Assembly (NCBI RefSeq): GCF_042678185.1
Contig: NZ_JBHUDQ010000018.1
From: Ramlibacter ginsenosidimutans
GTDB taxonomy: Bacteria; Pseudomonadota; Gammaproteobacteria; Burkholderiales; Burkholderiaceae_C
Length of the DNA stretch: 64,000 nucleotides
Reading direction: 5' to 3' (one strand)
How positions within the stretch are numbered: position 1 is the stretch's first letter; every line of letters begins with the position of its first letter. The notes under the pieces are model-generated. The model worked only from the letters and a program-made list of their open reading frames with translations, ran no database searches and was not told the origin of the DNA. Of the stretch, positions 10,725 to 19,079 are shown piece after piece. Position numbers and translations under genes: made by a program.

Positions 10725-12575
10725 TTGTACCGGCTCTTCGAAAAACTGTTGCATCCCTACCCCGAGGCCGAGCCCGGGGAGCTGCCCAAGTCCTTCTTCC
10801 CCTTCGTGTGGGCGTGCACGGAAGGCTCGCGGGTCTATCTGCTGCTGCTGGCCGTGCTGAGCGCGGCCATTTCCGGCTGGGAGGCGTGGCTGTTCGCCGT
10901 GCTCGGGCATGTGGTGGACTGGCTCACGCATGCGAAACCCGAACTGCTGTGGCAGCAGGAACGCGGGACCATGCTCGCCTTCGCGCTGTTCCTGTTCTCC
11001 AGCATCGCGCTGGTCGGCTTCCACACCTTCTTCAAGCACCAGACGCTGGCCATCAACTTCACGCTGCGGCTGCGCTGGATCTTCCACCGCATGATGCTGG
11101 GCCAGAGCCTGAGCTTCTATTCGGACGAGTTCGCCGGCCGCATCACGACCAAGGTGATGCAGACGGCGCTGGCGGTGCGCGAGACGCTGTTCACCGTGAT
11201 CGAGGTGGTGATCGCCATCGGCGTCTACTTCATCACCATCATCGCGCTGGCCGGCAGCTTCGACACCCAGCTGATGCTGCCCTTCCTCATCTGGCTGGCG
11301 GCCTATGGCACCTCGTGCGTGTATTTCGTGCCGCGGCTCGCGCGCATCGGCAAGAAGCAGGCGGACGCGCGCGCGATGATGACCGGCCGCATCACCGACG
11401 CCTACACCAACATCTCCACCGTCAAGCTGTTCTCGCACACGCAGCGCGAAGCCGGCTTCGCGCGCCAGGCCATGACCGAGTTCATGAACTCGGGCTACCA
11501 GCAGATGCGGCTGGTGAGCAGCTTCGAGATCGTCAACCACACGCTGGTGGTGTCGCTCATCGTCGGCGCCTGCGGCTTTTCCGTCTGGCTGTGGACGCAG
11601 GGACAGGTCACGGCCGGCGCGGTCGCCGCCGTCACCGCGATGACGCTGCGCGTGAGCGGCATGTCGCACTGGATCATGTGGGAGATGGCGTCCCTGTTCG
11701 AGAACATCGGCACCATCCAGGACGGCATCGTCACGCTGACCCGGCCGCGCCAGGTGCTGGATGCGCCCGACGCGCAGCCGCTGCAGGTGCAGCGCGGCGA
11801 GGTGCGCTTCGAGCACGTGCGCTTCGGCTACGGCAAGCCGCAGCCGATCATCGACGACTTCACGCTGGTGGTGCGTCCGGGCGAGAAGGTGGGGCTGATC
11901 GGCCGCTCCGGCGCGGGCAAGTCCACGCTGGTGAACCTGCTGCTGCGCTTCTATGACATCGAGGGCGGCCGCATCCTGATCGACGGCCAGGACATCGCGC
12001 ACGTGACGCAGGACAGCCTGCGCGCCAACATCGGCATGGTCACGCAGGACACCTCGCTGCTGCACCGTTCCGTGCACGACAACATCCTCTACGGCCGGCC
12101 CACCGCCAGCGAAGAGGAGATGGTGCTGGCCGCCCGGCGCGCGCAGGCCGACGAATTCATCCGCAAGCTCACCGACCCGCAGGGCCGCAGCGGCTACGAA
12201 GCGCACGTGGGCGAGCGGGGCGTGAAGCTCTCGGGCGGACAACGCCAGCGTGTCGCGATCGCGCGCGTGATGCTCAAGGACGCGCCCATCCTGCTGCTGG
12301 ACGAAGCGACCAGCGCGCTCGACTCCGAAGTGGAAGCGGCGATCCAGGCCAGCCTGGAAGAACTGATGCAGGGCAAGACCGTGATCGCCATCGCGCACCG
12401 CCTCTCCACCATCGCCGCGCTCGACCGGCTGGTGGTGATGGATGAAGGCCGCATCGTCGAGCAGGGCACGCACCGCGAACTGCTGGCGCAAGGCGGCCTG
12501 TACGCGAGCCTGTGGCAGCACCAGAGCGGCGGCTTCCTCGGCGAGAGCAGCGCGGAGGAGGAAGCGCTTGCCTAG
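10725..12575 (+). CDS. ABC exporter, fused permease-ATPase
   Basis: 616 residues in the MsbA/ATM1-like half-transporter layout: six-TM domain (residues about 40-330) then an ATPase. Walker A is GLIGRSGAGKSTLVNLLL, the signature LSGGQRQRVAIAR, Walker B ILLLDEATSALD and the H-loop IAIAHRLSTIA, all intact, so it should hydrolyse ATP as a homodimer in the inner membrane. Cargo is unknown. I prefer the TTG at 10725, preceded by GGAG at 10714-10717 and giving MYRLFEKLLHPYP; translation from farther upstream would run through the LexA region. The stop lies inside the start of the glycosylase gene (8-base overlap). Confidence 0.88.
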   Translation: MYRLFEKLLHPYPEAEPGELPKSFFPFVWACTEGSRVYLLLLAVLSAAISGWEAWLFAVLGHVVDWLTHAKPELLWQQERGTMLAFALFLFSSIALVGFHTFFKHQTLAINFTLRLRWIFHRMMLGQSLSFYSDEFAGRITTKVMQTALAVRETLFTVIEVVIAIGVYFITIIALAGSFDTQLMLPFLIWLAAYGTSCVYFVPRLARIGKKQADARAMMTGRITDAYTNISTVKLFSHTQREAGFARQAMTEFMNSGYQQMRLVSSFEIVNHTLVVSLIVGACGFSVWLWTQGQVTAGAVAAVTAMTLRVSGMSHWIMWEMASLFENIGTIQDGIVTLTRPRQVLDAPDAQPLQVQRGEVRFEHVRFGYGKPQPIIDDFTLVVRPGEKVGLIGRSGAGKSTLVNLLLRFYDIEGGRILIDGQDIAHVTQDSLRANIGMVTQDTSLLHRSVHDNILYGRPTASEEEMVLAARRAQADEFIRKLTDPQGRSGYEAHVGERGVKLSGGQRQRVAIARVMLKDAPILLLDEATSALDSEVEAAIQASLEELMQGKTVIAIAHRLSTIAALDRLVVMDEGRIVEQGTHRELLAQGGLYASLWQHQSGGFLGESSAEEEALA

Positions 12576-13131
12576 AAAACTGCGGCCGGCGGATTTCGCC
12601 GGCGATGCACCCGATGTGGCGCGCGCGCTGATCGGCGCCGTGCTGCTGGTCGACGGCGTGGGCGGGCGCATCGTCGAGACCGAAGCCTATGACCGCGAGG
12701 ACCCGGCCTCGCACAGCTACTCGGGGCCGACGCCGCGCAACCGCGTGATGTTCGGGCCGCCCGGCCGCGCCTATGTCTATCGCTCGTACGGCATCCACTG
12801 GTGCCTGAACTTCGTGTGCCGGGAAGAAGGCCACGGCGCCGGCGTGCTGATCCGCGCGCTGGAGCCACTGGAAGGCATGGACGTGATGTGCGAGCGACGC
12901 GGACTGCATGAGCCGCGCCTGCTGTGCTCGGGGCCGGGCCGGGTGGGCCAGGCGCTGGCGATCGTGCACGACTTCAACGGCCATCGCCTGGACCAGGCGC
13001 CGTTCGAGGTGCGGGCGGCCGATCGTGACTACGAGGTGGTGGTCGGCCCGCGCATCGGCATCAGCAAGGCCGCGGACGTGCCCTGGCGCTTCGGGATGGC
13101 GGGCTCACGCTTCGTGAGCCGCCCGTTCTGA
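12568..13131 (+). CDS. DNA-3-methyladenine glycosylase (AAG/Mpg family)
   Basis: 187 residues, the size of bacterial Mpg/AAG monofunctional glycosylases that remove alkylated purines in base-excision repair. RIVETEAYDREDPASHSY carries the catalytic Glu; the following GPTPRNRVMFGPPGRAYVYR and YGIHWCLNFVC blocks are typical of the family. TTG at 12568 is chosen because GGAGGAGGAAG precedes it and upstream codons do not fit the family. It overlaps the ABC exporter gene by 8 bases, so the two are translationally coupled. Lying beside the SOS polymerase cassette it makes a small DNA-repair neighbourhood, though it is transcribed divergently from that cassette. Confidence 0.9.
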   Translation: MPRKLRPADFAGDAPDVARALIGAVLLVDGVGGRIVETEAYDREDPASHSYSGPTPRNRVMFGPPGRAYVYRSYGIHWCLNFVCREEGHGAGVLIRALEPLEGMDVMCERRGLHEPRLLCSGPGRVGQALAIVHDFNGHRLDQAPFEVRAADRDYEVVVGPRIGISKAADVPWRFGMAGSRFVSRPF

Positions 13132-13132
13132 T

Positions 13133-13726
13133 TCAGCGCTGCAGCGAGACGTCGCCGCCGCGCTGGATGATCGTGACCGGCGGGTTGCGCATCTCGGTGA
13201 TCACCGTCTGGTTGGCGGGCGGCGTCGGCCCTGCGCCCATCGCCGCCGTGTTCACGCCGGCAGCGCGGGCCACCGTCGCCTGCGCGGGAATCAGGGTGTA
13301 GGAGGACATCTGCACGCGCGCCGCGGCGCCGGGCGGGACCATCACGATGTCGCCCGCGACGGTGGTGTGCGGCAGGTTCTGGCTCTCGGCCGTCTTGCGG
13401 TCCGTGAACAGGGGCGCCTCGCTCGTCGGCGAGATCTGGCGGCCGGTGCGTTCCATGCGGATGGTGTTGACCGGGACCATCGGGCCGCTCGGGCGCGCCA
13501 CCTGCGCGATGCTCACCGGCGTGCAGGTCGGCGCCTGGTCGAACACCAGGCTGGCCCCGGCCGGGAACCGGGCCGCGAGCGCCTCGTGCAGCGACAGGCT
13601 CATGTCCACGGGCGCGTTCAGCCCGCGGTAGATCACGCGGTTGTTGCCGTCATAGACGGTGTAGCAGGCCATGGCCTGGGACCCGGCCAGCATCAGTCCG
13701 CAGAGAACGAGCAGTTTCGCATTCAT
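13133..13726 (-). CDS. Hypothetical exported protein
   Basis: 197 residues that I do not recognise. The first 20 (MNAKLLVLCGLMLAGSQAMA) form a Sec signal peptide ending A-M-A, followed by a mature N-terminus CYTVYDGNNRVIYRGLNAPVDMS, reminiscent of small secreted proteins of Burkholderiales. The mature part has Cys residues near its start (CYTV) and at CTPV that may pair. No catalytic motif is visible. The ATG at 13726 is chosen for the signal peptide although the frame stays open upstream. It converges on the glycosylase gene with a one-base gap. Confidence 0.7.
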   Translation of the reverse strand: MNAKLLVLCGLMLAGSQAMACYTVYDGNNRVIYRGLNAPVDMSLSLHEALAARFPAGASLVFDQAPTCTPVSIAQVARPSGPMVPVNTIRMERTGRQISPTSEAPLFTDRKTAESQNLPHTTVAGDIVMVPPGAAARVQMSSYTLIPAQATVARAAGVNTAAMGAGPTPPANQTVITEMRNPPVTIIQRGGDVSLQR

Positions 13727-13835
13727 GAAGTTTCCTTCCGCCGTGCACGACGACGCATTCTGATGGCGTGATGATGAGCCTGCCAAGCCCCGTCCGTTGT
13801 AGGCGAAGCCGGTCACGCGTGTCAGCGGCGTTCCG

Positions 13836-15230
13836 CTACGGGCGGGAATCCGACCAGCGGGCGGGCGAATCGCCCGGTCGCTCCGACGGCCGGCTCCAGT
13901 GCGCAGGTGTGCGGCCGAGTTGGGCGCTGTGGCGCACCGAGCGCAGCGCACCCCAGGCGGAGGGCTGCGTCTCCAGGAAAGGTTCCCGCGCGGGCGGCTG
14001 CACCGAGAAGCCGTCGGCCACGCGGCCAAGGCCGCGCAGCCAGTGCCCCGTCTGCGCCAGCGACACCTGCACGTGCCAGCTGCCGCCTTCGCGCTGCTGG
14101 CGCCACAAGGCGGCGGCGGCCGCGAAGGCGATCAGGCAGCCGGTTGCCTGGTCGAGCATCTGCATGGGCAAGGCCCGAGGTTTGCCGGGATCCCCTGCGG
14201 CTTGCGCCTCCGCCAGGTTGAAGCCGGTGGCGGTCTGCACCAGGGAATCGAAGCCGCGCCGCCCGCTCCACGGCCCTTGCGGCCCGTACGCGCAGAGCGA
14301 GACGGCGACGATGCCGGGCCGCCGCTGCGCCAGCGCCTCGGGCCCGTAGCCCAGTTGCTGCAAGGCGCCCGGCCGGTAGCCCTGCACGAACACATGCGCG
14401 TCCTGCAGCAGCGTGTCCATCGCCGCGCGGTCGTCGGGGCTGCGCAGGTCGAGGAGGACGGAGCGCTTGCCGCGGCTGGTGTCGGCGATGGAATCGATGT
14501 TGGGCAGGTGCGGCGCATTCACCAGCATGACGTCGGCGCCGTAGGCAGCGAGCGTGCGGCCGCCCACCGGACCGGCGAGGATGCGCGTGAGGTCGAGGAC
14601 GCGCACGCCTTCCAGCGGGCGCTGCGTCTCGGCTAGCGGCGGCAGCGCCCGGGGCTCTGCGTCCCCGACGCGTGTGATCGTGAAGAGCGGCTGCGCCGCG
14701 ATCGCGCGGCCGGCTTCGCTCGCGTCCCACTGCTCGAAGCTGCGCAGCGCTGCCGCCACCAGGCCCTGCTCCGCTGCAGCGGTCTCGAAGGCGATCGCGT
14801 CCCAGGAAAGCATGGCGCGCTCGGCGTCAGGGCGCTCCGCCGTCGCCGGATCCAGCCCGAGCAGGCGCAAGGCGCCGTCGCGGTGGTGCTTGAAGTTCGC
14901 GTGCACGCGCACCCAGCCGTCCCGCGCGCGATAGAGGCCGGAGAACGGGTCCCACTGCGGCGGCACGCGGCCGTCGATGCTGAACCAGCCCTGGCATTCC
15001 ACGGCCGCGTGGGTCGCATCCACGCCGACCGACTGGCGTGGCGTGCCGCGCGCGTGCCCCAGCTCGCAGGCCGCGAGGGCCGCCGCCGCGATGCTGGCCT
15101 GGGCGGCCGTCGCAATGCGGAAGGACGAGGGATAAACGGGATCGCCGCCGGTGAGCGCCGCGCACTCCAGGGCGTCCCGCGGCAGCCCGGCGAGCTGCCA
15201 CAGTGAGGCGAGGACCGCCTGCGCGTCCAC
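13836..15230 (-). CDS. Family III CoA-transferase (CaiB/BaiF)
   Basis: 464 residues. GVRVLDLTRILAGPVGGRTLAAYGADVMLV is the typical start of the CaiB/BaiF core, carrying the position where the catalytic Asp is expected further on, and GRRGFDSLVQTATGF is the conserved second block. These enzymes move CoA between carboxylic acids through aspartyl-anhydride intermediates. Here the core is preceded by some 200 residues that look like a partial second copy of the fold (QWDPFSGLYRARDGWVRVHANF), as in the longer members of the family. It starts 12 bases after scoB on the same strand, so it is probably the third gene of that operon. Substrate unknown. Confidence 0.82.
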   Translation of the reverse strand: MDAQAVLASLWQLAGLPRDALECAALTGGDPVYPSSFRIATAAQASIAAAALAACELGHARGTPRQSVGVDATHAAVECQGWFSIDGRVPPQWDPFSGLYRARDGWVRVHANFKHHRDGALRLLGLDPATAERPDAERAMLSWDAIAFETAAAEQGLVAAALRSFEQWDASEAGRAIAAQPLFTITRVGDAEPRALPPLAETQRPLEGVRVLDLTRILAGPVGGRTLAAYGADVMLVNAPHLPNIDSIADTSRGKRSVLLDLRSPDDRAAMDTLLQDAHVFVQGYRPGALQQLGYGPEALAQRRPGIVAVSLCAYGPQGPWSGRRGFDSLVQTATGFNLAEAQAAGDPGKPRALPMQMLDQATGCLIAFAAAAALWRQQREGGSWHVQVSLAQTGHWLRGLGRVADGFSVQPPAREPFLETQPSAWGALRSVRHSAQLGRTPAHWSRPSERPGDSPARWSDSRP

Positions 15231-15242
15231 GGCGCGACCGGA

Positions 15243-15884
15243 TCAGCGCTTGAGCGTGACGCCGGTCTTCGACTGCACGAAGTCGAAGGTGACGCCTTCG
15301 GCCAGCTCGACCACCTTCAGCCCTTGCGGCGTCACGTCGAACACGCCGAGGTCGGTGATGATGCGGTCCACCACGCCCACGCCGGTGAGCGGCAGCGTGC
15401 ACTTGGGCAGGATCTTGAGGTCCTCGGTGCCGTCCTTCTTCTTCGCCACGTGCTCCATCAGCACGATCACGCGCGGCACGCCGGCCACGAGGTCCATCGC
15501 GCCGCCCATGCCCTTGACCATCTTGCCGGGGATCATCCAGTTGGCGAGGTCGCCATGCTCGCTCACCTGCATGGCGCCCAGGATGGACAGGTTGATCTTG
15601 CCGCCGCGGATCATCGCGAAGCTGTCGTGGCTGCCGAAGATCGACGAGCCCTTCATCGTGGTGACGGTCTGCTTGCCGGCGTTGATCAGGTCGGCGTCGA
15701 CCTCGTCCTCGTACGGAAAGGGGCCGATGCCCAGCATGCCGTTCTCGCTTTGCAGCCACACCTCGACGTGGTCGGGGACGTGGTTGGCCACCAGCGTCGG
15801 GATGCCGATGCCGAGGTTCACGTAGAAGCCGTCCTGCAGTTCCTGGGCCGCACGCGCGGCCATCTGGTCTTGGGTCCAGGGCAT
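15243..15884 (-). CDS. scoB: 3-oxoacid CoA-transferase subunit B
   Basis: 213 residues. Family I CoA-transferase beta subunit: NLGIGIPTLVANHVPD and the catalytic-Glu motif SENGMLGIGPFPYE near residue 50, then GGKINLSILGAMQVSEHGDLANW. With subunit A it transfers CoA from succinyl-CoA to a 3-oxoacid such as acetoacetate or 3-oxoadipate; the sequence alone does not separate these. An AGGAG site precedes the ATG. It follows scoA, from which it is separated by a 90-base gap holding two palindromic repeats. Confidence 0.92.
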   Translation of the reverse strand: MPWTQDQMAARAAQELQDGFYVNLGIGIPTLVANHVPDHVEVWLQSENGMLGIGPFPYEDEVDADLINAGKQTVTTMKGSSIFGSHDSFAMIRGGKINLSILGAMQVSEHGDLANWMIPGKMVKGMGGAMDLVAGVPRVIVLMEHVAKKKDGTEDLKILPKCTLPLTGVGVVDRIITDLGVFDVTPQGLKVVELAEGVTFDFVQSKTGVTLKR

Positions 15885-15900
15885 GTTCGTCTCTCCTATT

Positions 15901-15970
15901 CAGAGGGGACAGAGCTGAAGATCTGTCCCCAGCTCAATCAGAGGGGACAGAGCTGAAGATCTGTCCCCAG
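15901..15970. repeat. Tandem pair of REP-like palindromes between scoA and scoB
   Basis: Two identical 32-base units (15901-15932 and 15939-15970), period 38. Each holds the inverted repeat GGGGACAGA / TCTGTCCCC around an 8-base loop. GGGGACAG...CTGTCCCC palindromes of this kind are characteristic of REP elements mobilised by TnpA-REP (RAYT) proteins; none is encoded in this window. Confidence 0.8.
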
Positions 15971-15974
15971 TCAA

Positions 15975-16676
15975 TTATTTTCGCGGGCGGGTCGTCAGCT
16001 TCTCGATCCGCTTTTCCGGCGACGCATTGAGCACGATGCGGTGCACGTAGATGCCGGGCAGGTGGATGTCGTCGGGCGCCAGCTCGCCGGTCGCGACGAT
16101 GCGCTCGACCTCGACGATGCAGACCTTGCCGGCCATCGCACAGGCCGGGTTGAAGTTGCGCGCCGTAAGGTTGAAGCGCAGGTTGCCGCTCATGTCGGCC
16201 ACGTCGGCCTTCACCAGCGCGACGTCGGGCACCAGCGAGCGCTCCATGACGTAGGTCTCGCCGTCGAACTCGCGCAGCTCCTTGCCTTCCGCGACCATCG
16301 TGCCGACGCCGGTCTTGGTGAAGAAGGCCGGGATGCCGGCGCCGCCCGCGCGCAGCTTCTCGGCCAGCGTGCCCTGCGGCGTGAATTCCAGCTGCAGCTC
16401 GCCCGCCAGGTACTGGCGCTCGAACTCCTTGTTCTCGCCCACGTAGGAGGAGATCATCTTGCTGATCTGGCGCGTCTCCAGCAGCTTGCCGAGGCCGAAG
16501 CCGTCGACGCCGGCGTTGTTGGAGATGACCGTCAGGTCCTTGACCCCGGTCTGCTTGAGCGCCTCGATCAGCGCCTCGGGAATGCCGCACAGGCCGAACC
16601 CGCCGACGGCGAGCAGCTGGCCGCTGCGCACGACGCCGTCGAGCGCCGCCGCCGCACTGGGAAAGATCTTCTTCAC
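15975..16676 (-). CDS. scoA: 3-oxoacid CoA-transferase subunit A
   Basis: 233 residues. GQLLAVGGFGLCGIPEALIEAL near residue 20 is the conserved Gly-rich start of the alpha subunit, followed by ISNNAGVDGFGLGKLL and the GIPAFFTKTGVGT block. It pairs with the B subunit downstream. First gene of a scoA-scoB-CaiB operon on the minus strand; a divergent PAS-LuxR regulator starts 100 bases away across a palindrome (16733-16754), which suggests local control. The C-terminal KLTTRPRK end runs up against the REP pair. Confidence 0.92.
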   Translation of the reverse strand: MKKIFPSAAAALDGVVRSGQLLAVGGFGLCGIPEALIEALKQTGVKDLTVISNNAGVDGFGLGKLLETRQISKMISSYVGENKEFERQYLAGELQLEFTPQGTLAEKLRAGGAGIPAFFTKTGVGTMVAEGKELREFDGETYVMERSLVPDVALVKADVADMSGNLRFNLTARNFNPACAMAGKVCIVEVERIVATGELAPDDIHLPGIYVHRIVLNASPEKRIEKLTTRPRK

Positions 16677-16732
16677 ACGGTTCTCCTGCAGGAAGAGCGG
16701 GGCCGCAGGGGCGGCCCGGACGAGGCTACGAT

Positions 16733-16754
16733 ACTACCTAGGACGTTACGTAGT
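16733..16754. promoter_or_regulatory. Palindrome between scoA and the PAS-LuxR gene
   Basis: ACTAC (16733-16737) and GTAGT (16750-16754) are inverted around 12 bases, inside a stretch with CCTAGG and a second CCCTAG. It sits 22 bases before the regulator ATG and about 60 bases before scoA. Size and place suit a LuxR-family operator; binding is inference. Confidence 0.4.
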
Positions 16755-16775
16755 TCTCCCTAGAGAATAGCCCCC

Positions 16776-17321
16776 ATGGACCTCGATTACCGGCTTGCCT
16801 TCGAACAGGCCCCCGTGGGGCTCTGCCTGTCGCGCAACCGGGTGATTGTGGACTGCAACGGCCAGCTTTGCGAGATGTTCGGCTGGTCGCGCGAGCTGCT
16901 GCGGGGCCAGTCCTTCCGGGTGCTCTATCCCAGTGCGGAGGAATACGAGCGGCTGGGGCAGCGGATGATCCCGATCCTGAACGCCAAGGGCCGCTACGCG
17001 GATGACCGGATCATGAAACGCGCCAACGGCGACCTGTTCTGGTGCCATGTGAGCGGCCGCGCCGTCAACCGGCAGGCGCCGCACGAGGCCGGCATCTGGG
17101 CGTTCGAGGACCTGAGCGCGCAGCGACCCGTGAAGGCGGAACTCACGCCGCGCGAACGCGAGGTGGCGGCGCGCCTGCTCGAAGGCCTGACCTCCAAGGA
17201 GATCGGCAAGGCGCTGGAGATCAGCCATCGCACGGTGGAGATCTACCGGGCGCGGCTGATGCGCAAGTACCGCGCGAACACCACCGGCGACCTCGTGCAC
17301 AAGCTGATGGCCGGCGGCTGA
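16776..17321 (+). CDS. PAS-LuxR transcriptional regulator
   Basis: 181 residues. A PAS domain (about residues 5-115; QAPVGLCLSRNRVIVDCNG and MIPILNAKGRYADDRIMKRANGD) is joined to a LuxR-type HTH (about 120-180; LTPREREVAARLLEGLTSKE then ISHRTVEIYRARLMRKY). No receiver or membrane segment is present, so it should sense a cytoplasmic ligand or redox state directly. Divergent from scoA, it is the likely regulator of the CoA-transferase operon. The ATG at 16776 lacks a strong Shine-Dalgarno, but the PAS fold starts directly after it. Confidence 0.87.
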   Translation: MDLDYRLAFEQAPVGLCLSRNRVIVDCNGQLCEMFGWSRELLRGQSFRVLYPSAEEYERLGQRMIPILNAKGRYADDRIMKRANGDLFWCHVSGRAVNRQAPHEAGIWAFEDLSAQRPVKAELTPREREVAARLLEGLTSKEIGKALEISHRTVEIYRARLMRKYRANTTGDLVHKLMAGG

Positions 17322-17377
17322 GCGGCGGCCCGGCAGCCCGACGACGCCATCCCGGGGACTGCGGTTGAACAGGAACC

Positions 17378-17463
17378 GTAGGCTGGTGGTGAGCCTTAGG
17401 CGAACCCCAGCTCGCTGCGCTACTCTGCATCGCTGGGGTTCGCGGTGCTCACCGCCAGCCTAC
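17378..17463. repeat. Dispersed palindromic element, family A, copy 1
   Basis: About 86 bases starting GTAGGCTGGTGGTGAGC and ending GCTCACCGCCAGCCTAC, with a second nested pair CGAACCCCAGC / GCTGGGGTTCG. The whole unit can fold into one long hairpin. Related copies lie at 29759-29844 and 42416-42573. Confidence 0.88.
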
Positions 17464-17583
17464 GAGGGCCCGTCGCCGTCGCGCGCGAATTGATCCAGCG
17501 CAATGAACTGCGCGCCGCCGCGTTGCAGTCTGATCTCGAGTGACGAATGTCGCGACACGTTCGCGACCCAAGCAACGGATCCG

Positions 17584-18981
17584 ATGCGCCCCCTGCCGAC
17601 CTTCCGCCAGTTGCTGGCCGTGATCATCCTCGGATGCGTGCTGCCCATCACCGGGCTGGCGCTGGCCCTGGTCGCCTATGAATACCAGCGCGAGCGCGAC
17701 CAGGTCGAACAGACCGCGGTCGGCACCGCGCGTGCGCTCATGACGGACGTGGACGACCGCTTCGAGGGCATGCAGAACTCGCTGCAGGGGCTGGCGAGTT
17801 CGCCGGCGCTGGCGGTCGGCGACCTCGGCAAGCTGTTCGAGGAGGCGCAGGTGTTCTCGCGCACGCAGCGCGTCCAGGGCGTGCTGCTGGTCGACGCGAA
17901 CGGGACGGAGCTCGTGAACACTCGCACGCCGTCGGGCCAGCCGCTGTCCACGCAGCCGCGCGCGCTGCTGCCGCCTGCCCCGCAGCGAGCGACGGTGCTG
18001 GACCTGTTCCGCTCGCCGATCACCGGCCAGTACGCCACGGGCATCCTGCTGCCGCTGCCGCAAGGCCGCACGCTCCAGGTGGACCTGGACCCGCGGTGGC
18101 TGCGGGAGGTGTTGTTGCGCCAGAAGCTGCCGCCCTCGTGGGTCGCGGCGGTGCTGGACCGCTCGGGCCACATCGTGGCGCGGACCCGCGAGCACGAACG
18201 CTACCTCGGCACGACCGCGCGGACTGAGCTGCTCGAACGCATCGCGGAGAGGCCGGAAGATGCGGTGCGCAGCGTGACCGTCGATGGCGTGCCGGTGGTT
18301 TCCGCCTTCAGCCGCTCGGATCGGTCAGGCTGGTCTGTGGTGATCGGCATGCCGCGCGAGGAGCTCCGGGCGCCTCTGCTGCGCTCCACCGCCGTGCTGC
18401 TGTCCGGGACGGCCGCAGTGCTCCTGCTCACGCTGTGGATGGCGTGGCGGCTGGCACGCAGGCTCGGCGCCTCCATGGAGGCGCTGGGTGGGGCGGTTCG
18501 CGCCGCCGTCCACCACGCGCCCCTCGACCTGTCGCGGCCCGCGTTCCAGGAGGCGCACCAGCTCGGCCAGGCGCTGCTGCATGCCAACACCGTGGCGGAG
18601 GACGCGGCCAGCGCCCACCGGCGCATCGAGCAGCGGATGCGCAGCGTACTCGACACGTCCATCGACGGGATCGTCGTCGCCGACCACAACGGGCGCATCG
18701 TCCTGTTCAACCGCGCAGCCGAGGCCATGTTCCGGCTGCCCGAAGAGGAGGCGATCGGCATGGAAGTGGAGCAGTTGCTCGCGCCCGGCGAGCGCGCCCG
18801 GCACCGCGAGCTGCGCGAACACATCGGACTGGAGGAGGCGCGCAAGATGGCGCCGAACCGGGTGGTCGAGGGCTTGCGCACGGACGGCCGCAGCTTCCGC
18901 GCGGAAGCGTCGATCTCGGTGACGCAAGGCGAGGACGGGCGGCTCTACACGGCGGTGCTGCGCCCCTTGCCCGACGCGTGA
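17584..18981 (+). CDS. Membrane CACHE-PAS sensor protein without output domain
   Basis: 465 residues. One TM helix (about residues 9-31, LLAVIILGCVLPITGLALAL), a roughly 230-residue extracytoplasmic double-CACHE-like region (LLVDANGTELVNTRTPSGQP; GHIVARTREHERYLG), a second TM helix near 269-293 and a cytoplasmic PAS domain (about 345-460; SVLDTSIDGIVVADHNGRI, FNRAAEAMFRLPEEEAIGME). It then stops: there is no kinase, GGDEF, EAL or methyl-accepting domain. It probably senses a periplasmic ligand and signals by protein contact. The ATG at 17584 is preferred over an upstream ATG at 17503 because it places a short charged tail before the first TM. Confidence 0.75.
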   Translation: MRPLPTFRQLLAVIILGCVLPITGLALALVAYEYQRERDQVEQTAVGTARALMTDVDDRFEGMQNSLQGLASSPALAVGDLGKLFEEAQVFSRTQRVQGVLLVDANGTELVNTRTPSGQPLSTQPRALLPPAPQRATVLDLFRSPITGQYATGILLPLPQGRTLQVDLDPRWLREVLLRQKLPPSWVAAVLDRSGHIVARTREHERYLGTTARTELLERIAERPEDAVRSVTVDGVPVVSAFSRSDRSGWSVVIGMPREELRAPLLRSTAVLLSGTAAVLLLTLWMAWRLARRLGASMEALGGAVRAAVHHAPLDLSRPAFQEAHQLGQALLHANTVAEDAASAHRRIEQRMRSVLDTSIDGIVVADHNGRIVLFNRAAEAMFRLPEEEAIGMEVEQLLAPGERARHRELREHIGLEEARKMAPNRVVEGLRTDGRSFRAEASISVTQGEDGRLYTAVLRPLPDA

Positions 18982-19079
18982 GCGCGGGCCGCGCGCTTCA
19001 CGTCGCTTCGATCACCTCGGCCCCCGTGCGGAACGCATCGAGCGCGGTGCTACGCTTGCACCTGACGTAGGAGACCACG

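Noticed and set aside
10590..12671. Long open frame on the minus strand joined to imuA
   Set aside because: It lies antisense to the ABC exporter, has a biased Arg/His/Ala-rich composition and no recognisable domain; it is the GC-driven shadow of the real gene. Only the part up to 10589 is imuA.
17503..17583. Upstream ATG start for the CACHE-PAS protein
   Set aside because: It adds 27 residues with several Cys and no ribosome site; the ATG at 17584 gives a normal short tail before the first membrane helix.
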